A stretch of 37,340 nucleotides of DNA, from contig JAPZAS010000033.1 of NCBI GenBank assembly GCA_027460525.1, positions 1 to 37,340 of the forward strand, written 5' to 3'. Below, one piece after another: positions 26,769 through 35,700 of the stretch. Positions within the stretch are counted from its first letter, which is position 1. Each line of letters opens with the position of its first letter. The position numbers and the translations under genes were made by a program. Under the pieces are notes generated by a model that saw only the letters and a list, made by a program, of their open reading frames with translations, searched no databases and was not told the DNA's origin. This DNA comes from Candidatus Methanoperedens sp. (GTDB lineage: Archaea; Halobacteriota; Methanosarcinia; Methanosarcinales; Methanoperedenaceae).

Positions 26769-28637
26769 ATGAAAATGCCACAAAAAGGTAAAGTGGTTCT
26801 GAATGTGGCTCTATCTACCTGTGCTATTATCATTATTTTAAGCGGAATGGCACTTGCAGCAGATCGTGACGTTATAATTGGTTATCATAAGCCTGTTGTT
26901 GGAGTTTCAGCAAAGGAATTGGTCGTCCAAAGTCATAGCGGTAAGGTGAAAAAAGATTTTCATCTGATAAATGCAGTCTCGGCAAGAATACCTGAAGACA
27001 AAATCGAAGAGATCAAAAAAGATCCTAGAGTTGCCTATATAGTAAATGACACTATTTTCAGGATGACAGATGAATATTCCAGTTCCTGGGGGGTCCAGTA
27101 TATCGGTAGTGAGCCCGTACATAACCAAAGTATCAATGGAACTGGAGTAAAAATAGCTGTACTCGATACAGGAATCGACTATAACCATCCAGACTTGGCT
27201 GGAAATTATAAAGGCGGATACGATTTTGTCAACAACTATCCAGATCCACGGGACGACAATTGTCTATCATATTATAAGACTTGTCACGGGACACATGTTT
27301 CCGGTATTATAGCTGCAGAACATAATGGTATTGGAGTTGTAGGAGTAGCGCCTGGGGCAAGTATATATGCAGTCAAAGTCCTGGACGGAGGCGGTTTTGG
27401 TGATGCCAGTTGGATCATATCTGGCATAGAATGGGCGAAAGACAATGGGATGAATATCATTTCCATGAGCTTTGGAAGTACTGAAAATAATACTGCTGTG
27501 CTCGATGCGGTTAATTCCGCATATGATTCTGGCGTATTATTAGTTGCAGCGGGAGGAAATACAAATGGACGCCCTGTTTTATATCCTGCGGGATACGATT
27601 CTGTTATTGCTGTGACGGCTATAGATCAGAATGGTCAGAATGCAAGTTTCTCTCCAAAAGATCAGAAGATTGAAGTTGCTGCACCCGGGGTAAATATAAA
27701 TTCTACGGTACAGGGTGGATATGGTATTTTGAGCGGAACATCTATGGCGGCTCCGCATGTGACAGGTGTAGCGGCTCTCATATTTTCAACAAATTTTCCT
27801 GATGTCAATGGTGATGGAAAAAGAGATAATAAAGATGTCAGGCAGATAATTGATAGTACAGCGTTTGATGCAGGAATTCCAGGCAAGGATGATATATACG
27901 GATATGGTATAGTAGATGCATCTAAAGCCCTTCTTGGAACTTCGGCATCTGCTTATGCTTCGGCATCTGCTAATGCTGACCTGTCGATAACTGAAGATGA
28001 AGCTGTATCCAATATCATTGCAGGAGACGGGAAGACCTATACTTATATTATTACTGTAAAGAACAACGGTCCTTCGGATGCCTCAGGTGTACAAGTATTT
28101 GATACGTGGCCCAGCGGATTTATCCGGGGTCCTGTTACATCATCTCAAGGAACTTGTGATACAGCGATTAACTTTACCTGCGATCTGGGAACTATGTCAA
28201 GAGATGGCACGGCAAATATCAATGTCAGTTATACAGTACCAAATACAACCATAGGAAACTACACAAATAGAGTTGAAGTAAAATCGACCAGTGCTGACAA
28301 TGATGTGAGCAACAATATAGCTGAGGATAAAAATATTGTTGAAATCATATTAAATCTCGTCGTTAAGGAACGTTCATCAAGTAAAAATGCGAAGCAAGTT
28401 TCCCTTTTAAAAGGAGACTATTCAATAACCATAACAAATAGCAAACTATCAGAAATTGATGTGAATGTCTATGAAAATGGTGTACTTAGAAAGGATCTAT
28501 CCTCCAAATATAAACTCAAAAAATCACAGGTTGTAAATTTCAATATGAATATTGAATCACCCAAACTTGATTTTGTGTTTATTCCAAATGGAGATAAAGG
28601 ATCGACAGGAACAATAACAAACATGAGGTCATCATGA
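26769..28637 (+). CDS. Secreted subtilisin-like serine protease (S8) with DUF11-like domain; possible OzpA counterpart
   Basis: A 622-residue exported protease. Order: signal peptide (to about residue 34, SGMALAA); an I9-type propeptide ([20 protein letters not shown]); the S8 domain with catalytic Asp in [14 protein letters not shown], His in [10 protein letters not shown], oxyanion Asn in VAAGGNTNG and Ser in [16 protein letters not shown]; then a DUF11-like beta domain ([20 protein letters not shown]) and a beta-rich tail. The usual GHGTHV reads CHGTHV here, with a second Cys seven residues earlier (possible disulfide). It lies between two octaheme genes and overlaps the next by ATGA. Cleaving the TIG tails of its neighbours is inferred from OzpA, which is needed for OmcZ maturation. 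Confidence 0.92.
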   Translation: MKMPQKGKVVLNVALSTCAIIIILSGMALAADRDVIIGYHKPVVGVSAKELVVQSHSGKVKKDFHLINAVSARIPEDKIEEIKKDPRVAYIVNDTIFRMTDEYSSSWGVQYIGSEPVHNQSINGTGVKIAVLDTGIDYNHPDLAGNYKGGYDFVNNYPDPRDDNCLSYYKTCHGTHVSGIIAAEHNGIGVVGVAPGASIYAVKVLDGGGFGDASWIISGIEWAKDNGMNIISMSFGSTENNTAVLDAVNSAYDSGVLLVAAGGNTNGRPVLYPAGYDSVIAVTAIDQNGQNASFSPKDQKIEVAAPGVNINSTVQGGYGILSGTSMAAPHVTGVAALIFSTNFPDVNGDGKRDNKDVRQIIDSTAFDAGIPGKDDIYGYGIVDASKALLGTSASAYASASANADLSITEDEAVSNIIAGDGKTYTYIITVKNNGPSDASGVQVFDTWPSGFIRGPVTSSQGTCDTAINFTCDLGTMSRDGTANINVSYTVPNTTIGNYTNRVEVKSTSADNDVSNNIAEDKNIVEIILNLVVKERSSSKNAKQVSLLKGDYSITITNSKLSEIDVNVYENGVLRKDLSSKYKLKKSQVVNFNMNIESPKLDFVFIPNGDKGSTGTITNMRSS

Positions 28638-31039
28638 AAAACAAAAATATGAAAAAATACAGAATATTGAGACAAAGTGTAAGAATCTCGATTATATTTT
28701 GCTCAATATTATTGTCTATTAATGCAGCAAGTGCTGTAGATAAAACGTACAACTGGGATGATAAAACTGGAGTTTCTATAGCAGGTTTTGCTACCAACTG
28801 GAGCAGTTGCAGTCCTCAAGATGGATACAGGGTAACCAGTCTTAAAAGTTCAGCATCATCCTGTACCAACGGCATATTGAGCAGATCAAATGCAGGCGAT
28901 TTGTTCCTGGCGATTAATACAACAGCATATGGTTCTAATACCAATTTAGTAGGCAAAGGCGGAAACTATTTTTATTTATCAAGTAATAAATCCAGCTATA
29001 CTGCGATATTTCGTTTTGATGTGGGGTATGCTCAAGCAGGCACTTTTACATCATTGGGAAATGTGACCAAGAGTGTAACTTCTTCTACTGGTCAAAAAAT
29101 TGGCGTAGATTTGAAAACCATAAAAGGCACTGCACCTGCAGGTTCATATCCAGCACTAAAAGTCTCAGTCACCACTTCAAATGGAGGAAAAGTGAGTCTG
29201 GGAACAAATGGTGGAGCTAGTGGTACAAACAGCGGTCGTTTCACGGTTACAGAAACTGTTGCACCGGCTACCCCAACTCCAACACCAACTCCAACTTCAA
29301 CACCTACTCCAACACCGACTTCAACACCTGCTCCAACACCGACTCCAACTCCAACTGCAACACCGACTCCAACTCCGACTTCAACACCCACCCCAACACC
29401 AACTTCAACACCCACCCCAACACCGACTTCAACACCTACTCCAACACCTACTCCAACTCCAACTGCAACACCTACTCCAACTCCGACTTCAACACCCACC
29501 CCAACACCAACTTCAACACCTACTCCAACTCCGACTCCACCTCCGGGTCCTACCCTAACTCCAACTCACCCGGCACCGCCGGTAAATCAAAACATTGGTT
29601 TCCCAGATACAATAATGCAAAATCTGTCAGTGACCACTTGCAGAGGTTGCCATCCATCGGCTCCTGATATCCACCACTTCATGGTAGGAAAAGCAAACAC
29701 AAAACTGGGTTGCTTGGATTGTCATCCATGGCAAGCTAGTACTCAAACGGTATATATAGAAAGGAATTGTCATGGTTGCCACAATGGAGCACCTGTCGCG
29801 CCTAACACAGTAAACCTGTCAGCAATTCGAGGATCCCCTGGCAGACCGCATCACAATACGATAAAGAATTCATCGTCAAATCTAGCGTTTCCAGCTGCTT
29901 ATTTGGCTGCAGATAGACAGTGCAATAGATGTCACGGTTCTGGTTTTGTAGCCAATTACAACGATAATCATTACGTACCATCCTACAATGTATCCATGGT
30001 AACTCCATTTGCCAGTTTCAAGATAAATGCCACAGTTGGAGGCGGAAGAAATTGGGGCGGATGTTTAGCTTGCCATGATGCCGATCCAACGGCAAACCCA
30101 CAAATCTATAACAGCGATACTACTCACCATACCGTGAGATTCTGGGTAGGTTACCAGTGCAACAATTGTCATGTATCATCTGGGTTTAGAGCAGAACCAG
30201 TTCCAGACTATAATCCAGAGCCAAGTGCGGAGAGGTATGAAGTATGGTTGAATCAATCATATCCATCGTACACCTCAATGTTCCAATGGGATACCTCCAA
30301 GCCACATTTTGAATTCAGAAATTCAACAATGATTAATGCGGGCGATACACTCAACGGTACTGGATGTGAAAAGTGTCACTCTGTACAGACCATACACAAT
30401 ATTGAGGCTAATGCTCCTGGTTTAACTGTTCAACAAACCATTGACCAAGGAATTGCTGGATACGGCCATATAGGAAATAACTCAGACTGCGCTGGGTGCC
30501 ATCAGGGCTGGTTTACCAGCGCTGATAATCCATTCCCAGGTCCAAAAGCTATGAGTTTGGCGAGTATAGCTCCAGGCACGTTGACTGCTGGTGTAGACAC
30601 AGATGTAACCCTCACAGGCAGCAACTTTGTAGAAGCTCCATACACGACGACGATATTAGTAGATGGAGTAGCTGCAACACAGAAGTCTCTGACAGATACA
30701 CAGATAGTAGTGACTGTGAACCTGGCCGTAGGCGGCCATAGTGTCCAGGTCGAAAAAGGTGGCGTGACAAGCACACTGACCTCAGTGTTAGCTTTAGCAC
30801 CAGGTACAATTACTTCAGCGAAATTAACAGCTGGAGTATTGACCATTGATGGTACAGGACTTGGAGCTGATCAGCAGATGATTGCCATTACCAAGGCTGA
30901 TGGAAGAATCATACCGTCTGATGGTATCACCAGCTCTACCGATACGCAGATAGTAGCGGTAAGTGCGCAAGCGGCAGTCGGCGACACGGTAACTGTGATA
31001 ACACCAACCGGTGACAATTCTGCACTGGTCACGAATTGA
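28634..31039 (+). CDS. OmcZ-like octaheme cytochrome fused to a novel N-terminal domain by a Pro/Thr linker
   Basis: An 801-residue secreted protein. The signal peptide runs from [12 protein letters not shown] to INAASA. Next comes a beta-rich domain of about 170 residues ([20 protein letters not shown] to [10 protein letters not shown]) with two cysteines and no recognised family. [13 protein letters not shown] linker of about 100 residues follows, then [13 protein letters not shown] and eight CxxCH sites (CRGCH at C336 to CAGCH at C619), then two IPT/TIG-like domains. The heme part is nearly identical to cytochrome 2. It overlaps the subtilase stop by four bases, so it is translated from the same operon. 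It looks like a domain-shuffled paralogue; the N-terminal domain may give cell-surface or partner binding. Confidence 0.88.
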   Translation: MKNKNMKKYRILRQSVRISIIFCSILLSINAASAVDKTYNWDDKTGVSIAGFATNWSSCSPQDGYRVTSLKSSASSCTNGILSRSNAGDLFLAINTTAYGSNTNLVGKGGNYFYLSSNKSSYTAIFRFDVGYAQAGTFTSLGNVTKSVTSSTGQKIGVDLKTIKGTAPAGSYPALKVSVTTSNGGKVSLGTNGGASGTNSGRFTVTETVAPATPTPTPTPTSTPTPTPTSTPAPTPTPTPTATPTPTPTSTPTPTPTSTPTPTPTSTPTPTPTPTPTATPTPTPTSTPTPTPTSTPTPTPTPPPGPTLTPTHPAPPVNQNIGFPDTIMQNLSVTTCRGCHPSAPDIHHFMVGKANTKLGCLDCHPWQASTQTVYIERNCHGCHNGAPVAPNTVNLSAIRGSPGRPHHNTIKNSSSNLAFPAAYLAADRQCNRCHGSGFVANYNDNHYVPSYNVSMVTPFASFKINATVGGGRNWGGCLACHDADPTANPQIYNSDTTHHTVRFWVGYQCNNCHVSSGFRAEPVPDYNPEPSAERYEVWLNQSYPSYTSMFQWDTSKPHFEFRNSTMINAGDTLNGTGCEKCHSVQTIHNIEANAPGLTVQQTIDQGIAGYGHIGNNSDCAGCHQGWFTSADNPFPGPKAMSLASIAPGTLTAGVDTDVTLTGSNFVEAPYTTTILVDGVAATQKSLTDTQIVVTVNLAVGGHSVQVEKGGVTSTLTSVLALAPGTITSAKLTAGVLTIDGTGLGADQQMIAITKADGRIIPSDGITSSTDTQIVAVSAQAAVGDTVTVITPTGDNSALVTN
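29268..29569 (+). repeat. Pro/Thr-coding low-complexity repeat (linker of cytochrome 4)
   Basis: About 300 bases of CCAACTCCGACTTCAACACC-like repeats encode [12 protein letters not shown]. Units are multiples of three and imperfect. The opposite strand reads as an artificial VGVGVG frame. Confidence 0.9.
29570..31014 (+). repeat. 1.45-kb octaheme/TIG segment, copy B
   Basis: Partner of the segment at 23442-24886, colinear at an offset of 6128 bases. In this copy the segment is placed behind the novel domain and linker. The upstream similarity boundary falls exactly at CCGGCACCGCCGGT, that is PAPPV. Confidence 0.9.
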
Positions 31040-31050
31040 AGGAGGTTATC

Positions 31051-31938
31051 ATGAAATATAAAAATATGAAAAAATATAGAATATTGAGACAAAGTGTAAT
31101 AATCTCGATTATATTTTTCTCAATATTATTTTCCGTTAATGCGGCAAGTGCTGTCGATAAAACGTACTACTGGATCCCATCGTCAGGAGCTATAGATTCG
31201 TCAGGATTTACAGCCAACTGGGGGATATGTGGTGCTCAACCAGCATCATACAAAAATACTACTCTCAGCAGTAAAGGATTCACATGTAACAGCGATACAT
31301 TGACAAGGACTTCATCCGGAGACCAGTTTTTGGCAATTTATCCAACCCCATATAGTTCTGATACTAAAATAGTAGGCAAACCAGGTGCTACTTTTTATTT
31401 ATCAAGTCCTGCGACATATCGTTTTGATCTGGGTTATGCTAAAGGAGGCACTTTTACATCATTGGGATATGTGACCAATGGTGTAACTAAAAGTACAAAA
31501 TATAGCATAGATCTGAGAAAAATTAATGGCACTGCTCCTGCGGGTTCATATCCAGCATTAAAAGTCTCAGTTACGACTCCAAAAGGAGGAAAAGTGAGTC
31601 TGGGAACAAATGGTGGGTCTACAGGCTCAAATAGCGGCCGTTTCTATGTTAATGAGACTGTTGCATCACCGACCCCAGCTCCAATCCCGACTCCAACAGC
31701 AACACCTACCCCGACTCCGACAGCAACACCTACCCCGACTCCAACAGCAACACCTACCCCGACCCCGACAGCAACACCTACCCCAACTCCGACAGCAACA
31801 CCTACCCCGACTCCAACAGCAACACCTACCCCGATTCCAACAGCAACACCTACCCCGATTCCAACAGCAACACCTACCCCGACTCCGACTCCACCTCCGG
31901 GTCCTTATTGTCTAGCTTGTCATGCTGGTGCAGAATAG
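31051..31938 (+). CDS. Secreted novel-domain protein with Pro/Thr tail and a single C-terminal heme site
   Basis: A 295-residue protein. The start is the ATG at 31051, five bases after GGAGG; a longer TTG start at 31036 is less likely. The signal peptide and the ~170-residue domain ([19 protein letters not shown] to [10 protein letters not shown]) are paralogous to the N-terminus of cytochrome 4 and keep its two cysteines. A TATPTPTP repeat (about residues 207-285) then leads to [15 protein letters not shown], one CxxCH heme site six residues before the stop. It is either a real monoheme surface protein or an octaheme gene cut short by rearrangement. It lies 11 bases after cytochrome 4 in the same operon. 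Confidence 0.8.
   Translation: MKYKNMKKYRILRQSVIISIIFFSILFSVNAASAVDKTYYWIPSSGAIDSSGFTANWGICGAQPASYKNTTLSSKGFTCNSDTLTRTSSGDQFLAIYPTPYSSDTKIVGKPGATFYLSSPATYRFDLGYAKGGTFTSLGYVTNGVTKSTKYSIDLRKINGTAPAGSYPALKVSVTTPKGGKVSLGTNGGSTGSNSGRFYVNETVASPTPAPIPTPTATPTPTPTATPTPTPTATPTPTPTATPTPTPTATPTPTPTATPTPIPTATPTPIPTATPTPTPTPPPGPYCLACHAGAE
31696..31887 (+). repeat. Eight-copy 24-bp tandem repeat encoding TATPTPTP-type units
   Basis: Eight units of ACAGCAACACCTACCCCGAC plus four bases, with point variants (ACT/ATT, CCG/CCA), encode a Thr/Pro/Ala stalk. Period and near-identity suggest recent slippage. Confidence 0.9.
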
Positions 31939-32222
31939 AAGTAGAGGGCACATGGTTCAGGAACCTTGGGTATTTATTGAACATACCGGAGTCAAGTTTG
32001 AAGGAACGAAAGTCCATGCACACGGTAAAGGCAAATGAACTGAAGTTGTCAGGAACTGCTAATACATTCTTAGTAGAGTTGAAAACGATAGCCAGTTATC
32101 GTCAAGACTGGCAAATACTTCAAGGAGCATGGTTCTACCCAACCTTTCAGTTGGGGGTCTCCTCTACCCCCTTGACACCACGAAGATGAATAAGAAAACA
32201 CAACAACAGGAGAAATTATAAT
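31939..32222. other. Gap with possible coding remnants
   Basis: No convincing gene. One frame gives MVQEPWVFIEHTGVKFEGTK and then HAHGKGK before a stop at about 32037. Another frame is open from 31908 to 32189 but overlaps the preceding gene and has no recognisable pattern. The end contains CAACCTTTCAGTTGGGGG-type sequence near 32135. It may be decayed coding sequence. Confidence 0.35.
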
Positions 32223-32489
32223 ATGCTTTCGCTAATTGAATTAATATTGATAGTAATATTAATCAATATACCCTTCGGCTACTGGAGATCCAAGGCCGAT
32301 AGGTTTTCCAGGCAGTGGATGATGGCTATACATCTACCAGTTCCTCTGGTATTTCTGTTGAGGATAATATCTGGTTTCAGTTGGACGATAATACCACTTC
32401 TTATGCTATCGTTTGCCTCAGGGCAGTTCATAGGAGGAAACATTAGAAATATTTTTTATAGGTGTAAAGATGAAACCGAACTTTATTAA
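32223..32489 (+). CDS. Small hydrophobic membrane protein, unknown function
   Basis: An 88-residue protein with three predicted membrane segments: LSLIELILIVILINIPFGYW, an amphipathic-to-hydrophobic stretch IHLPVPLVFLLRIISGF, and TIIPLLMLSFASGQFIGG. It is preceded by CAGGAGAAATTATAAT, a good ribosome binding site. I do not recognise the family. Between the octaheme operon and the giant cytochrome it could assist surface assembly, but nothing in the sequence says so. Confidence 0.6.
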   Translation: MLSLIELILIVILINIPFGYWRSKADRFSRQWMMAIHLPVPLVFLLRIISGFSWTIIPLLMLSFASGQFIGGNIRNIFYRCKDETELY

Positions 32490-32555
32490 GATTTACGGTC
32501 GTGTATCCCATCAATTGAAACATTAATGAATGCAGTGTGCGTATATATTAAATAA

Positions 32556-32712
32556 ATGAAAACCAAAAAAGAAAAGATAGAAATACCAGAAAATATACCC
32601 ATCATAACGCCAGAAATGATGGGAAAAAACCACCATCGAGATAGCTAAAAGGCGGGCTGGCAGAAAAGAATCGCCAGTGAAGGGAATTAAAGATATTAAG
32701 TGCTCATCGTGA
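32556..32712 (+). pseudogene. Small gene with an apparent frameshift at an A6 run
   Basis: From ATG at 32556 the frame reads MKTKKEKIEIPENIPIITPE then MMGKN before a stop at 32646. Removing one base of the A6 run at 32624-32629 joins it to TTIEIAKRRAGRKESPVKGI and KDIKCSS, ending at 32710, a coherent basic protein of about 52 residues. A TATA-like GTATATATTAAAT lies just upstream (32541-32553). It is either a pseudogene, a sequencing error in the homopolymer, or a slippage site. The rest of the 32490-32737 gap shows nothing else. Confidence 0.45.
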
Positions 32713-32737
32713 GGGAATGATACGATGTGGTTTAGAA

Positions 32738-35700
32738 ATGAAAAATGACAGGAGGTTGATAGTGATTTTTACGGTTTTGCTGGTGAGTATTAGCCAATAC
32801 ACTTTAGCGTCAGCGTATCCTTCTTATAATACAGAAACAGATTGCAGAAGTTGTCACGGTAATACAGTAGACACGCATCATCATCTGGTACATTATGGAA
32901 AAAAGGTGTGTACAGATTGTCATGCAATCAAAAATAACACAGTTGTGATAATTAGAAATTGTCTAATATGTCACCCTGGTACAAATCATGAGGGCTGCAT
33001 TTCATGCCATATAAGCGGCACCCCTGGAAATGTTAATAGTACAGCTCCTGGGCTATTGAATAGTACACCCCCTGGAAATGTTAATAGTACAGCCTTCTCT
33101 CTGGGTGTTCATGTCAATATTACGACCGATGGATTTGGTTTAATAAATAACAGCGATTGCTGGGCATGCCACTATAATCGGGATATGCATAGAAGCAATA
33201 TATGGCAGTGCGCAGACTGCCATACAGGCAGCGGCAGACCCGAAACTCCGCAAGCACCAAAAGTTCGCACGCATTATTTGCCTTCTGTCACTAACTATTC
33301 ATGTGTGGATTGTCACAGTAAAGTCACAGCAAATCCCGGGACAGGTATCCCCAATATAACTTCTCATTATGCACAGAGACCTACAGTACCGACAACGAAC
33401 TACTGTGCTTATTGCCATGGTCCCAATGCGACCTCTCCATTCCAGGCTCTGAACAGGACGATTACGGAGTTCAAGCACGATGACCCAAATTGGAATGGCA
33501 ATGCTACTTGCAGAACATGCCATTCAAATTCCAGTGTGTCAGCCGATCCGCTGGCTAAGGATAAATCTTCATTCCATGACATGAGCTGGGAATTGGGAGA
33601 TGCATATAATGGAACAATGAAAGCAGATTGTATTATCTGCCATATCGCCAAGGATCCTCAATTTGTTTTGGCTCCCAATCCTTCACATAATACGACGGGA
33701 ATGAACATTTCAACGTGTTATTTATGCCATGGAACTGGACCAGGCACGAAACCTCAAAAACTTCATAGCGTTGTAGGGGCCGGGGGACCGGACTGTATAT
33801 CATGCCATTATATTGGCAGTGCATTCCATAACATCGATACAACAGCCATAAACCTGAGTGTTCATGCAGGTATGAACAGCCAGAACGCATCGAATGCGGG
33901 AGTTGCTTCAATCAACGGTGCTTGCTGGGGATGTCATGATACTGATGGTAACATCAGTAACAATCCAAGCAACCAGGGAATGGGTGATATCTTCAACACA
34001 CCCAAGAAATGCGATGATTGTCATCTCTCCTCAGGTCAATATTATACTCAAACCCTCGCATGGGGAGGATTACAGGTAGCTCAGCATTACTATGGCGGCA
34101 CCACTATCAAAGCCGGCAATTCAAGTTCCAACATCTCTTCATGCATAAATTGTCATGAGAACGTAAGCGAGATGCTCCTTCCGAATAACGATACTGATAC
34201 CGGTTCATTCCCCGGTGACGGAGTAAGGCTCAATGGCGGGAACAGGAGTTTCTATCATTACGGTAAGAAACGACCCGAGTTACGGATCGGTTCGAACGAG
34301 AATTGTCCCTACTGCCACCAGAACTCCACAACCGCCTTCTCAAACGTGATGCAGAATGCAGGCAACTCGATGTTAGGTAACCATACCTCAGACGTGGTTT
34401 TTACTTTTCCTGCTCATCCTGCTGGTCTCCCAAGCTGTACACGTTGCCACGGGCAGGATATACTGCATGGAGCGAATATCTCCAAGCCTGTTCCAAATTC
34501 TGATTTTTGCCTTAAATGTCATAGTAATGACAGGCTTAAAAAAGACAGGCATAATGGTAAGGTCGAATGCATCAGATGCCATACAGAGAAACCTTCAGAT
34601 GTTCATAATATTAAATATATATTACCAGACGGGAGCTATCGTGGCATAAATGCAACATCATGCGGAGATTGTCATGACTTTAGCCTCCAGCTCCCTGCTT
34701 TTAGATTACCGTTTTTAGCTGTCAACTGCACCACCTGCCACCAGAATAGTGGGCTTGCAAAATTTTCTGAAGCACCGATCATACCTACGCCAGTGAAACA
34801 CAGTGCCAACCCTAATTCAGGAGCATTATGGAATGGTTCGCAACAAGCCTACTGGGACAATGCTGCTCAGCTGAGTTCATGCATCTACTGCCATGGAAAT
34901 GCCACCCACGCATCGAAAGCACTTGGAAAAATTGAGAATATTAGATCCGGAAACATGCCTAACCAGAGCATAACCAATACAAGCTACTGGTGCGCCAACT
35001 GCCATTATAATAAGAGCAATCCGGCAGGAAACTACTCATATAATGGCACTTCCTACTCTCCGGTACCTCCGGAAATACAGAACATGACAGGTCTGGTACC
35101 CGCAATGGCCAACGATAACACTACGTTCTTCAACCACTCCCTTGATGTGTGGTCTGATAGTATATGCGTCCAGTGCCATGGTAGCTCCTCTCCATCCACG
35201 ACTGCTTATTTTGTTCACAGCATCATCCCAGCCAGAGGGGGGCCGGACTGCATCTCATGCCATAATGTGAACGCAATGGGTGCGCCACTGGATAAAAGGA
35301 TAAATTTTTCAGCTTTCAAGGAAGGCGTACACAGGAACCTCAACAGCTTTGCGATGAACAACACATCGCTTTCAGATACCGCGGATAAAGCCTGCTGGGC
35401 ATGCCATGGAAATGCGACTGAGCCTGTCGGCGGGCATCCATTAAATTACAAAACTCCAAAAACCTGTAACAACAACAACTGCCATTCACTCTCACAATCC
35501 CCCTATAACGAGCCTATGGTCTATTCGCATTTCCAGAATGCAAGCCTGAACGGCAATCCGAACAATGGTACGAATTATAATATAACCACTTCAATACAAT
35601 GCCAGATCTGCCATATAAACAGTGTGGTGATAACGGATAACCACCCGCAACTGGCTCTTGTATCACATTACGCGACAAAAGATAATTTAATTGATTCCTT

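Noticed and set aside
27270-27305. [10 protein letters not shown] in the subtilase as a heme-binding site
   Set aside because: The spacing is CX6CH, and the histidine begins the protease HGTH motif; a disulfide is more likely.
29092-29499. Minus-strand open frame reading [12 protein letters not shown]
   Set aside because: It is the antisense of the Thr/Pro-coding repeat; composition explains the lack of stops. Similar antisense frames occur opposite the other TPTP linkers.
31696-31887. CRISPR-like array
   Set aside because: The 24-bp units are contiguous, without spacers, and in frame with a Thr/Pro linker.
31908-32189. 93-residue plus-strand open frame
   Set aside because: It overlaps the end of the monoheme gene, has no ribosome binding site and no recognisable features; treated as possible remnant only.
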